A stretch of DNA of 64,000 nucleotides from Calonectria ilicicola (taxonomy: Eukaryota > Ascomycota > Sordariomycetes > Hypocreales > Nectriaceae): assembly GCA_020809705.1 (NCBI GenBank), contig CP085827.1:3658001-3722000 (forward strand), in the 5' to 3' direction. Made by a program: the position numbers and the translations under genes. This document shows positions 12,223 to 23,029 of the stretch, one piece after another. The notes under the pieces are model-generated. The model was given only the letters and a program-made list of their open reading frames with translations, searched no databases and was not told the origin of the DNA. Every line of letters starts with the position of its first letter. Position 1 is the stretch's first letter.

Positions 12223-13378
12223 CTTGAAGGTGGGAAAATGGAGAAATGAGATTGTCGACCCTATTCAATGTGGTCCGTTTGACAGGACATAACTATTCAA
12301 AGCCGGATGCTCCTTGTCATTTATACTTTTTGGCTGATGCAGGGAGGATAAAAAAAATGACTCGGGCACTACTAGCCACTACAAATCAGGAGAGCTCAGT
12401 GCCAGCATCCAGAACCCCCAATACCAACCGAGACCGAGGTACAAGGACCATAGAGAAATTTACAGTCACTTCAACCTTGTTAACGACGCCGCCCAATCGG
12501 ATTGGTGCTAAATTGCCCGTCAATTATGAGCGGGCCACTGGCACTTCCTCTTAATTCTGGGGAAGTTGGGTTGGGGAAACCAGGGAACAACCCCGCCATA
12601 GCAGCACCCCCATGATCTCCAAGGACTCCCTCCCCATGGGGTCGGGAAATGCCCGCAACGCCCGGGCTATCGCTTGGGTATGCCTGCTGCGTGAGGACTG
12701 AGCGGCCGCTGTTTTGAGGAGCTCTATCCGGACTCAGGGCAAGTCAGTCCGTGGCCCACAACGCCAAGTGGAGTTGCAGGGAACGGGTTAGTACGAACCC
12801 CGCCCCCGCATGACCCCGTCAGCAGGAATCAAAGCGCTTTGGAGACATTGATCAAGTTGGAGAAGGTCGATCCACAGGATGGAAAGTGTGCCCGACATGG
12901 TTGGATCGATGCTAGCCTCAGAGAGCGTTGATGTCCGTCATTCAAATCTGAGACGGGAATAAAGCCGGGCCGTTTCTGGGGATGGTAAACCCCCAACCCC
13001 GCATTATTACGTGACAAGTGCTCGCCCAGAGTCGGCCCAGCGGAGGTGGAAAGTCTTTCCGGGCCCTGGGCATGTCCACCCGCGGGCGATCCCCCAGCGG
13101 CGCGTCAGTCACCTACTCTTCTGGACAGATACGGTGAAAAACTCCATGAAACTTGTGAGAAAAGACACAGATCGTTGAGAGATGGGGGAACTCAATGGCT
13201 CAGGCGGCTGAGGAAGCGAAGGCCCACGGGGTCGAGGGACAGACATCTCAGAAACCATAAAGGAAGCGTCCTCGCGCTGCTCAAAGTCTTGTTCATCAGC
13301 ATCCTCATCCTCATCCAGATCCATCTCGACACTCACACCACCCTCCAACCCTACACAATCACCTTTACCCCTGCAACA
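12223..13378. promoter_or_regulatory. Shared divergent promoter region of transporter and dehydrogenase
   Basis: 1156 bp separate the start codons of the inositol-type transporter (minus) and the dehydrogenase (plus). No independent gene is seen. The part next to the dehydrogenase is CT-rich (13280-13375), as is common just upstream of fungal start codons. The open frame running from 13046 into the dehydrogenase is judged 5' leader, not protein. Confidence 0.55.
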
Positions 13379-14520
13379 ATGGCCCCCAAGAAGCTCCAGA
13401 TTGCCGCCGCTGGTCTCGGCCGCATGGGCAAGCGTCATGCCATCAACTTCCTCAACCGCACCCCCCGAGCTGAGCTCAAGGCCGCCTTCACCCCTGACCC
13501 TGCCGAGATGGCGTGGGCCAAGGTCAACCTTGAGCCCTATGGTGTCACCCTCTACGACGACTACCAGAAGATGATTGCCCAGCCCGGTCTTGACGCCGTT
13601 GTCATTGGTACGGCCACATCAGTCCACGCCGAGGAGGCCATCCAGGCCATGCAGAAGAACCTCCACGTCCTTGTCGAGAAGCCCCTCTCGACTGACATTG
13701 AAATCGTGAGTCTTTTGTCATTCCACTTTACTTGCATGTCAGAAGAACACACCCTTGCTAATGTGACGTTGTCTCACAGTGCCGTCAAGTGCTCAATGAG
13801 TCCAAGAAGCACCCTCACCTTAAGGTGATGTGTGGCTTCTCTCGACGATTCGACGACTCCTACCGGGATGCTTACTCCAAGATGGAGCAGGGCGCCATTG
13901 GCCGCCCATCCATCATCCGCAGCCAGACCTGCGACAAGCACGACCCCTCTGGCTTCTTCGTTGCCTACGCCGCCTGGTCCGGTGGCGTCTTTGTCGACAT
14001 GTCTGTGCACGACATTGACCTGACCCTTTGGTTCTTCGGTGATGAGGTCGTCCCCAAGAGCGTCTCGGCCCACGGTATCCGTGCCGTCCAGCCCGACCTC
14101 GCCCAGCACAACGACTTCGATAACGCCGTCGGCATTGTCGAGTTCTGGGGCGGCAAGATTGCCTACTACTACTGCTCCCGCATGATGGCCCACGGTCAGG
14201 AGGACACCACTGAGATCATCGGTACCGAGGGCAAGCTGACTGTCAACGGCAACCCCCAGTCCAACCTCGTCAACTACTACCACTCTGGTGGTATCACCCG
14301 CGAGGTCCCCGCCCACTACTACGGCCGCTTCGAGCAGGCCTTTGTCAAGGAGGCCAACGAGTTTGCTGAGTGCTGCCTCGACAACAAGCCCCTGCCCCTC
14401 AAGCTCAACAACGCCGTCCGCGCTGTCGAGATCGGCTCTGCTCTTCAGGAGGCCCTTGTCACCGGAAACCAAATCCGCTTCGACGAGATTGGCCGCCGCA
14501 TTGAGCCCACCAAGCTGTAA
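13379..14520 (+). CDS. Gfo/Idh/MocA oxidoreductase, probable inositol 2-dehydrogenase
   Basis: Exons 13379..13705 and 13780..14520, 355 aa; the intron is 74 nt. NAD(P)-dependent dehydrogenase acting on a polyol or sugar, cytosolic by absence of targeting signals. The N-terminal Rossmann fold carries IAAAGLGRMGKRHA (residues ~8-21), the mid motif HVLVEKPLS holds the catalytic Lys, and VDMSVHDIDLTLWFFG supplies the Asp/His of the active site. A C-terminal beta-sheet domain ends IRFDEIGRRIEP. Length and motifs fit inositol 2-dehydrogenase (IolG-like), supported by the divergent inositol-type transporter; other substrates remain possible. The start at 13379 is chosen because homologous Gfo/Idh proteins begin close to the GxGxxG strand. 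Codon use is strongly C-ending, suggesting high expression. Confidence 0.88.
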
Positions 14521-14656
14521 ATACCACTTTAGACGGATGTTAAGACATGGATATACTAGGTGCAAGGTAGTTTTTTGAGGATTAAAATTTGCTTCGAATG
14601 GCTCAAAATTGAATTATGATAATTTTACTTGATTTTTCTCAAATCTTTTTGCCCCA

Positions 14657-16918
14657 TCACCCCGAGTCCTGTGCCCATTGCTCCCTAAGTGAATCCCGAA
14701 GCAAACTCGTATTCCAACCAGTTTTTTGTTGTACAAAATTCAAGAAATCAACAACCATTTCCTGATCATCACGATCACCAAACACCACGCCCCCTAGAAA
14801 CGTCAGAATAATGATATAAGAAGAAAAAAGTTGTGCAGAGACTTACAAACCGATAATGAGTGACGGGCAGTGAATAGCGTATTTTCTCCCCTGGCGTTGG
14901 ACGTGGCCAAGGCAATAACTTGATAAAGATGCTGCCGGATGTATTGCTGACCACTCGTCAATGACCGTAACATTGCCAATAGATAAAGCGTCATACCTCC
15001 ATCTTTTTCCCCATCCTGATGTGCTCATAAACTGAGGCCGCCATCATGGGTGTAGACATGGCAAGGATAATCTTGGCAATATGATAATACTGTAGTCCAA
15101 CAGCTGATTTGGGTCAGAGGTACCATAATTGGAGTAATAAAATTGGGGGAATCGTACCATGAAATGGAGAGAGGACCCATATTTCTGGGAGTAACCTCCC
15201 CTCAGCCCGGTTCCTTTGAGCCTCATGGATAGGGTTGAATGCAGCAGGCTTGCAGTCGTACCACGCATCTACCTCCCGACCAGTTGCTTCCAGGCTCTCC
15301 ACAGAGCATGGATCTTGCACAGAAAAGGCGCATCCTAGCACTTTACCCAATAAAAAAACCATTCTGCTTGCATATGAAGCGTCATCCCGCTTCCGAAATA
15401 CGTTGGACTGCAGAAATGTCTCCAGGTCCATTTTTAACGGCCGTTGCCGAACGAGTGAGATATAAATGTCCTCACGGAGACACAGCCACGCAGCAGCCTC
15501 GCCCAATCCTCCATTAAAGTCAAACACTGACATGGAGTTGACAATTCGCGATGTTCCGGTAAGGTGGAGCTCCTTATCATCAGCTGCTCATCAATCAGCA
15601 CGGCACCACATAAACAACCAGAGTTACTTACCATCCATTTCTTCGTATTGCCGCAATATTGCGATTGCTGCTAGAACTTCTTCTTCTACTTGGCCATCTT
15701 GCCCCGAAACAGCCTCAATCAAGAGCTCCAGACACTTGTCGTAGTACTCCAGAGATTCCGTACTGGTGTCCGGCTTACTTCGGTTTAAATGCCGAGAAGA
15801 AAACGCGCAAACAGCATACCGAAGAACAGGAAAACGGAGAGCGCGTCGTGGGACTTCAATCTCAAAATGACGCTTCAAATCGGTAGCATCGGCCTATTAA
15901 TGACTTAGATACTGCTTACCATCAGAGTTCGAGTTTCTACTTGCCCACAAAGCCATATTGTCGACAAAATTTCTCATCAATACAGCCTCTTGGTGAGTGA
16001 ATGGAACAACGGGAGGTGAGGAAGATGGTGAAAGTCCTTGTGGCGTGGACTGCACCATGGATGAGCCTTGAGAGGCCGGTCTGACTCCAGGAACTAGAGG
16101 GCTGCCAGTCTCGGAGCCCTGGGTGGCTGAGTAGGTAGACCCGTTCTGGGGTGTTGGTAGTCGTGCCGGTGGTGAGATAGGGATTTCTGGGCGACTGTTC
16201 GCGTTAGTGTTGTTGCGAAACGCTTGCCGTGGATCTTTACCGAAACTGCGCCGTGGGAACCTGTGGTCTACCCACTGTATTAGCAACCATTGCTCAAGGT
16301 TTTTTTTTATAAAAAAGAACATCGTAGATAGCAGCTCAGGAAAACTTACGGGCCCGCTTCACCATACAGCTGAGATAAGCCAACTGTCTCGTCAAAATAC
16401 TCGACTAGCAATAGGGTTTAGACACTGATGATTGGCATTTCGAGAATTTGCTGCAGAATCTTACGTTCATTCTCAGGCTCTATCCATATCTGGCTTTCAG
16501 AAAAGGCATATTCATCATCCGTGCTATCCAGTCCGTTACGGAACCGTACTTGGAGGGAGCGGACACAATCAATCCCTGCTCTCAAACATGCCAGACAGGA
16601 TGGTTCGTTCCTATCGCCTAGGGTTTGACTTAATAATAGTTCAATGGTTATTTTAGAGGGATTTTATATGCATACACCGTACATGACGAACTGGTGTATT
16701 AGTTAGCCACGATTCTACTCATTGGGGTTCCATTTCGTTAGTACCTCGACAAGCATTACTATTATCCGATTTCAGTCAGTCTCAATACTCCAAACACACT
16801 ACCAAAACACTCACCATCCTATCGCAACGCGGCCGGTCCTCTTTGGCCCTTCTCTGCCACTCATCGTTGGTTGGATGTGAGATGAGGGCGAGTGGAAAGC
16901 AAGAGTCCAACGATGCAT
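14657..16918 (-). CDS. Zn2Cys6 transcription factor, ARCA-like, 11 exons
   Basis: Exons in transcript order: 16815..16918, 16745..16758, 16676..16690, 16465..16617, 16350..16404, 15945..16260, 15632..15893, 15158..15583, 14997..15103, 14847..14931 and 14657..14793; 557 aa from the ATG at 16918, or 539 aa from the in-frame ATG at 16864. The zinc cluster reads C-NA-C-RVRHVR-C-DRNEPS-C-LA-C-LRAGID-C (spacing 2,6,6,2,6), formed only after splicing four exons, two of them 14 and 15 nt. The region around YFDETVGLSQLYGEAGP, a Ser/Pro linker, then MRNFVDNMALW/ADATDLKRHFEIEVPRRAL and the end FLNFVQQKTGWNTSLLRDSLREQW match fungal ARCA-type regulators. The intron 15894..15944 appears to be GC-AG. It converges on the dehydrogenase gene (136-bp gap). 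Nuclear regulator; targets unknown. Confidence 0.85.
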
Positions 16919-17297
16919 CCTGAATGGAGCAGCCTGCGCTAAGACAATCACGTGCAACTTAAAATCTCCCCTTCTACCCCACTGGGAGCGGGGGAATGGG
17001 GTATTCCCCTATTTCAAGAGGCCCTCGGTTGATGGACTGTTAGCACCACACTAACGCCTTGGCCTGAAATGATGGACCACACGTACACAACGGTAATGCC
17101 GCTTCGTCGATCGAGTCGCGGGAGTTCAATCGCCGAGTGGCTGGCACATGTGACTTTGAAAATAAGACTAACCAGGATACATCAATTGACAATATCTTTC
17201 ACGATACTCCCACGCAATCGCACACGATATGTACCACGTTCAATCGTCGCGTGACGTTTCATAATTACAGTTCTACCAGTGCGCGGCCGTGGCCCAC
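16919..17297. promoter_or_regulatory. Upstream region of the ARCA-like regulator
   Basis: 379 bp between the regulator's first ATG and the stop of the MFS gene, both on the minus strand. It must hold the regulator promoter and the MFS terminator. No other feature seen. Confidence 0.45.
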
Positions 17298-18842
17298 CTA
17301 CTCATGATGAAGCGATGCATTCTCACTTTCCTTGGGGTTGGGCACCAAAAGCCAAGAAATTGAAGTCGCCGCCAGCAGAGCACACAACATGGGCTGCAGC
17401 ACCTTGACACCCGCGTGGGATGCGACCAGACCAGTGATGATTGGGAAAAAGCATCCTCCCATTTGGGCGCCCACAAATACGAACGCCAAAGCTGTGGAGT
17501 GAATCCTGGGGGAAAATAACTTTGAGCCAACCGAAATGCCCTTCCCAGCCGTTAGCGCCATGAAACATGCAAGAAACTATTCGTCTAGACTCACGGTCGC
17601 AAAATAGGGCCCCATGAGGAATCCCAAAAGACTGATAGAAACGGAGGCGGCAACAATATTGGGCACCCTGTCAAGCGTTAGCAGTCTTTACCCCACCACA
17701 CCGCGTCCAATACTACTCACAGCCAGAATAAAAGCTGAAGGCCAATACTCAGAATGCTAAAAATAAAAATCATTCGTCGGACTCCAAATCGATGCGTGAC
17801 CTCTCCAAGGAATAGCCGACCAAGTAGAGAGCCACCATTGAATCCGGCCGAGACGTAGCCCATTTTGGAAATATCTCCCTTGCGAACAACCACGAGATAT
17901 TCCACGACCCAGCCACTTGCAGTGAGTGTCGCGCCCAAGAAACAAAAGAAGAATAGAGACAAAAGCCAAACACTGCGTGTCATGAGTGTCTCTTTAATCA
18001 GACTAGAAGCAGTGTCCTTGCTTGCAGAACCCTCAGGCGAGGAAGCCGCCTCTGCATCTCCAGTGATTTCTTGATCGCTGGTCGGTCCCTTGCGCTTGAT
18101 GGCCATACTGTCCCGAAATGCCACGAGCACAAAGGCCAAATTAAAAACACCCAAGCCCAGAGGGAAACAGTAGAACAAGTACCAGCGAGAAATCTCTCCA
18201 ACCGACGCAATCGCGGTCGCGAGAAAGGGACCGCAGAGGCATCCAGCCATGTACATAGCATGAATGAATGCAAGCCACCTCTGAGATCCTTTGGTACCAG
18301 CCACAAACGTATTACCATGGGTATCCTGGTAAGCTTGACCCAAACTCGCAAGGAAAAAAGTAACGGTAAATAAGCCAAACGGAGGTCGCCATGTTCGCAG
18401 GGCATGTCCAAGAACCTGCAAAGCAGCACCAAGAAAAAGCATGGAACCAAGATCCAAATACTGGCACAAATGGGTGTTTGTCATTGCTCCAAGAAGCCAT
18501 CCCATAAAGTTGGCTCCATATCTAAAACATCAATCAGAAATCGGATTCAAAGGTTAAGAGTATCGGCACATACACAGAAGATACGATAGCTGTGTTAATT
18601 CCATAGTCACGGAGGACATAAGGGAGAACAGCTCCAAAACTACCGTCGTTGACGCCGGCAACAAAGAAGGAAAAGCCCGCGCTTGCAATCTTCAAATAGG
18701 TTGCCCTGTCATTCTTATTTTCTGAAATGCTTGAATGAGGACCCACGGGCTCTTCTCCACCGCCATTGGCGTTGTTGGTGCGAGCCGGGAGCTCGTATGT
18801 CTCGGAGACGGGAACCGACTCGAGTTGCGTGGTTGTCGCCAT
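17298..18842 (-). CDS. MFS transporter, Bsc6/fucose-permease-like
   Basis: Exons 18574..18842, 17721..18521, 17595..17667 and 17298..17540, 461 aa; introns are 52-54 nt. The N-terminal ~50 residues are hydrophilic, then the first helix SAGFSFFVAGVNDGSFGAVLPYV carries the GxNDGxxGALLP motif typical of the fungal Bsc6-like/fucose-permease branch of the major facilitator superfamily. The loop YGANFMGWLLGAM is created at the first splice site. A central cytoplasmic loop with KRKGPTSDQE...ASSPEGSASKD separates two six-helix halves, and the second half has GFNGGSLLGRLFLGEVTHRFGVRR. Substrate unknown. The ATG at 18842 (MATTTQL) is used; an in-frame upstream TTG is not credible as a start. Confidence 0.85.
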
Positions 18843-20212
18843 AATAAGACAGCAGCAAGGTATCAAGCAGGTGTCAAAGACTTGCCTTACGGTTGGAAGT
18901 CTGGATTCCTGCTTTTATTACAGATTTCGTCACGTGAAAGGAACAAATCACTGCCATTTCTTGCCAGGCCGCCCTCGTGCCTCTCTCAACACTGCTGTGA
19001 GCAACGACCATGGTCCGCCAAGTCGGGCCTGCGGGCCGGTGCGGCTAATGTACGGATATTCATCGGCACTTACGCATACACAATCAAGGGCCTGTCAGAT
19101 CAATGTGAATCAGCGGTCCAACGAAATTAGGAGGATCTTGTCCTTTTTTATTCCAGAGATTAGCCATGTGTCTTTTGTTTGAGGGAGGTCGCGCGGCATG
19201 CTTTGGTCGTGTTCGATACGCGTCCCGATCAACCCGCCACGTGAGCTTCCAGCTACCCTATAGTACGGACGCGGAATGATGTCCGAGGCGACAAGAACCA
19301 GATGTATGTGTTTTTATTCTTCTTTCCTGACACAGTGATGAGAGTATAGAGAGTATAGTATATATCAATCGATGTATTTAATTTCAACGGGATCTATGAC
19401 TAGCACCTTTACTATCCACACTCAACATATAGTGTATGTGTGCTATGAAATATCGTTAGGCCAGAAGCGAAAGCCTTCAACATTTTAGAACAATGAAAAA
19501 TTTGTTATATATATTTTCAGGTCCCCTAACCGTAAAAGAACCGAATTTTATGAAGAAAAGTTGCAAGATCGGCGTTAAAAGCCCACGTCGCAAATCACCC
19601 CACACAACACTACCCCATGAACATCCATCTGCATAAGCTTATTTCAGGGCTTTATCGCCTGTGAGAACCGAGACCATGCGCTACCAATGCCAAGTCAATT
19701 CCATGCTCTCACCTTCCACATGGAGCAACACCAACAAGCCAATCGACACAACCCTAAGCCATTTCGTGCGGGCGGGGCTTGATGTCGACATCTCCACCAC
19801 GTCTAATTGCTGCAATCGCCGCCAGCCAAGCCTTTGGGCAGTCATCCCGACAATGGTCCTCGCAAGAAACAGGAAGGCCAAGAGCCAGTAGCGAGCGGCA
19901 TGCTTGGTCCATGTTGAAAGAGCCCAAGCTCTCGGCGCTGCATGCTCGGCCCCATTGTCCCGAGATGTGTTGGCGACAGGCCTGCTGATCCTGGGCAACC
20001 GCACATGGCAGAGACTGTTCGAGGACCTTTTGAAAAGATCCTATATTGTAACCGGCATGTGCTCAAAAATCTGACCTTCAGCTGCTGTGCACGTCAATCG
20101 TGATTTCAATGGCGCGAGGCAGTCTAATGCCCTTGGTGAATACATAAAAGCCTAGGTTGTCCAACTTATCCAGAGCCATTCTTTCTGTAGTTCTATTCGA
20201 CTCCTCAGAACC
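18843..20212. other. Divergent intergenic region, no gene recognised
   Basis: 1.37 kb between head-to-head MFS and methionine-permease-like genes; it presumably holds both promoters. AT-rich at 19330-19560. A 107-codon minus-strand frame at 19681..20004 has no recognisable motif and is not called. Confidence 0.5.
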
Positions 20213-21966
20213 ATGACCGACGTCGCCAAGGAAGCATCCGTCCCTCCTATCGGCCCAAAAGCAGGCGGTGGAAGCGAGGATGAGCACCATACCGATGCCG
20301 AAAGCACTCTTGACGCTCAGAGATATGCCTACTCTGACGATCGCAAGATTGGCATCACCGGCGCCGTATTTCTCATCCTAAACAAGATGATAGGAACTGG
20401 CAGTGAGTTGGAGGTATGATCGCCACCGTTGCATAACTAAAAACCGCCACAGTTTTTTCTACACCATCAAGCATCTTTGCCGCAACTGGCTCGGTCGGTA
20501 TCAGCATCATGCTCTGGGTTATTGGCGGCCTGCTCACCTTTTTCGGACTCAGCGTGTTCCTCGAGTTCGGCCTTGCTATCCCACGTTCTGGCGGCGAAAA
20601 GAACTACCTCGAGCGCGTATATCGACGACCAAAGTACTTGGCAACCTGTGTTTTGGCGGCGCAAATGCTTCTTCTCGGATTCTCTTCCGGAAACTCTCTG
20701 GCATTTGGACGATACGTCCTCTTCGCTTCGGGTCGCGAGGTTCCGGACGGTTGGGAAGCCCGTGGCATCGCCATTGCCTGCATCACATTTTCCGTCATTC
20801 TCCACAGCACATTGCCAAAATGGGGAATTCGATTGTTTAATGTCCTTGGGGTTTTCAAAGTAGTCATCTTGCTTTTCATTGTGTTTGCGGGGTTTGCGGC
20901 CCTTGCAGGACATAGACTAGTACCGAACCCGCACAACTTTGACAACGCATTCCGGATAGAGTCTGGGGATGGGTATGGTGGCGGAGGGGCATATGCCTAT
21001 TCGAATGCTCTCCTCAACATCATCTACAGCTACAAGGGATGGGAGAATGCAAACTATGTCCTGAGCGAGCTTAAGCACCCTCGGAAGACCCTTGCCATTG
21101 CCGCTCCCTTGGCTATTGGCGGTGTTACCATTCTCTATATTCTCGCCAACGTGGCTTATTTTGCAGCTATTCCCAAGTCGGATTTAGCCAAGTCCGAGGT
21201 TATTGTGGCTGGCCTCTTCTTCCGAAATGTCTTTGGACAAAGCGCTGCAGCTCGCAGCTTACCTGCATTTGTGGCACTGAGCAACTTGGGCAACGTGCTT
21301 GCAGTGTCGTTTGCACATTCGCGGCTCAACCAGGAGCTAGCCAAGGAGGGTTTACTCCCATTTAGCCGCATCTGGGCATCGAATAGACCGTTTAATGCAC
21401 CGGCTGCTTCCGTACGTCTTCCCGCAGAAAATGGTGAAGCTACTGCTAACGGTTAATAGCTATTCCTTCATTGGCTTGTTACGGTGATTGTCCTTGTGGC
21501 TCCACCTGCGGGTCCTGCATATAATTTCATTGTTAATTTGTACGTCATACCAGGCTCTAATTCACCTGCAGGTGCTTACAAACTCGTTAGATACACATAT
21601 CCTGGCGCTTGGATTAACGGCTTTGTTACTGCTGGCCTAATTTATCTTCAGTGGACGAAGTCAGAGAATTGGACATCGCCATGGCACACCTTCCTGCCGG
21701 TTTCCGTCCTTTACCTTCTCTGCAACATCTTCCTTGCGTTTGTGCCGTTCATCCCGCCCGAGGGAAACTGGAACGCCGACGGGTACCCATATTACGTGTT
21801 CCCCGTCGTCGGTGTAAGCGTCTTGCTTTTGGGCGTTGCGTACTGGGTTCTTTGGACCAAGGTGCTGCCCCGATTCGGCGGATACAGGATTGTGGCCGAA
21901 CGGCACTTTGATGAAAGTGGTACAGAGGTGGTGAGGTATCGCAAGGTATCCGTGAAAACGGATTGA
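20213..21966 (+). CDS. Amino-acid permease, Mup1-like (methionine permease type), copy A
   Basis: Exons 20213..20402, 20453..21411, 21460..21539 and 21591..21966, 534 aa. LAT/YAT-family plasma-membrane permease. Helix 1 signature NKMIGTGIFSTPSSIFAATGS spans the first intron; RSGGEKNYLERVYRRPKYL and LGFSSGNSLAFGRYVLFA are characteristic of Mup1-type carriers, followed by LPKWGIRLFN, SYKGWENANYVLSELKHPRKT and FSRIWASNRPFNAP. The last intron (21540..21590, 51 nt) is not obvious, because the frame stays open from 21484 to the stop. It is inferred by alignment with copy B (40399..42124), where NLISYP corresponds to NLYTYP here. Substrate methionine or another neutral amino acid is family inference. 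Confidence 0.87.
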
Positions 21967-22180
21967 AACGGACGGGAATCTTGACATTAAATGGAATTTT
22001 GACCTTTTTTTGCTATTTAGCCTTTTAATATCATCAGTATCGCTATCGCTATGCCCTATACACAAATAAAGTTTGGATATATCCCTCGCGGTTTGCCCTG
22101 GGTTCACCCCACCGCTTCATCATCAAACGTCCTCCTGGTAATAAGATTCCCAGATTACATCGACGTCGCCAATTTTTGTT

Positions 22181-22519
22181 TTAAGCCTTCTCCATCCGAG
22201 AAAAATAGTCCCTGCCAATTTCCGGCTGGCCCTCCGAGAGGGACGGCGACAGGGGCGATTGCATGCGGCGGAAGACCCTGATGTTGCCGTCTTGATAGGC
22301 AGGGTCGGTGCAGCCACGGCGTGCCTTGTAAAAGGCCAGCAAGGAAACTAAAAATTCCTTGGGCTCGATTCTTCGTGGTATTTCATAAGATATATCGCAG
22401 TTCCATCGCCGATGGTTGAGCAAGTAGCGGACGGGAAAGGCTACGTCGGCATTGTAGTCCTTTGTGTACTGCTCGCACAAAATGCCCATCCAGTTGCTGT
22501 TGAGGTTCCTTGAAGTCAT
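22181..22519 (-). CDS. Small hypothetical protein, 112 aa
   Basis: Single open frame from an ATG (MTSRNLNSN) to a stop at 22181, with plausible codon structure and mixed composition (WMGILCEQYTKDYNADVAFP, YEIPRRIEPKEFLVSLLAFY). No signal peptide, TM helix or known motif is visible. It lies convergent to the permease and divergent from the P450. It could be a real lineage-specific gene or a chance frame; I do not recognise it. Confidence 0.4.
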   Translation of the reverse strand: MTSRNLNSNWMGILCEQYTKDYNADVAFPVRYLLNHRRWNCDISYEIPRRIEPKEFLVSLLAFYKARRGCTDPAYQDGNIRVFRRMQSPLSPSLSEGQPEIGRDYFSRMEKA

Positions 22520-23029
22520 GATTTTCGGCTGATTGCAGCGCAGAGGTTTGCTTTTTTGGCTGTCCCGTGTGTGAAGAGTAGGGGGCCTGATGCAGTACAG
22601 GACGAACGGCTGGGTCGGTGGCTGCAGCCGGGAGGAGACTGTGAATCAAAGGATTCGCTCGTGGCGTGAAATAGGCGCCCAAGTGAGGAGACACACGTGC
22701 CCAGCGGTTAGGCCCGGCCCGGAGTTCGATTGGAGCAGCTCAGTCAGGGGGTCTGACCCTGGGCCGAAAGAGTGTGGCAGCGGGGCGACGTGGACCAGGG
22801 CAGACAAGTAGGCGATATCTGGATGGAGACCTGGACAACAACAGGCCTTTGGACGTCTTTATACATGGTTGCTTTTCATGACTAGGCCAATAAACCTCGC
22901 TTGATCAACAAAAGAGTTAAAATTCGCCCCGTCCAGGGCTGATAGCGATCTGCGCTAGCTAAACTAGTAGCCAAGGAAAGCCATTCCGCCCTGCCGGACT
23001 AACTCGCTTCCGTTTACTGCTATGTTCTA
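22520..23029. other. Upstream region of the P450 gene
   Basis: 510 bp without a supportable gene. Inspected for a missing 5' exon encoding a P450 membrane anchor: no hydrophobic reading frame that could splice to the P450 was found. Confidence 0.45.

Noticed and set aside
13046..13378. N-terminal extension of the dehydrogenase from an ATG at 13046
   Set aside because: Extension is Arg/Thr-rich and unlike the family; the Rossmann strand starts right after the ATG at 13379, and the upstream part is CT-rich leader.
13774..14565. 263-codon minus-strand frame opposite the dehydrogenase
   Set aside because: Antisense shadow of a C-ending codon-biased gene; low-complexity Val/Gly/Asp/Leu text and no homology-like motif.
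15894..15930. Frameshift or pseudogene interpretation of the ARCA-like regulator
   Set aside because: The apparent frame break disappears when a consensus GC-AG intron is used; all other exons are intact.
18840..18866. Upstream TTG start for the MFS transporter
   Set aside because: Non-ATG start with no support; the ATG at 18842 has a good context and the expected N-terminus length.
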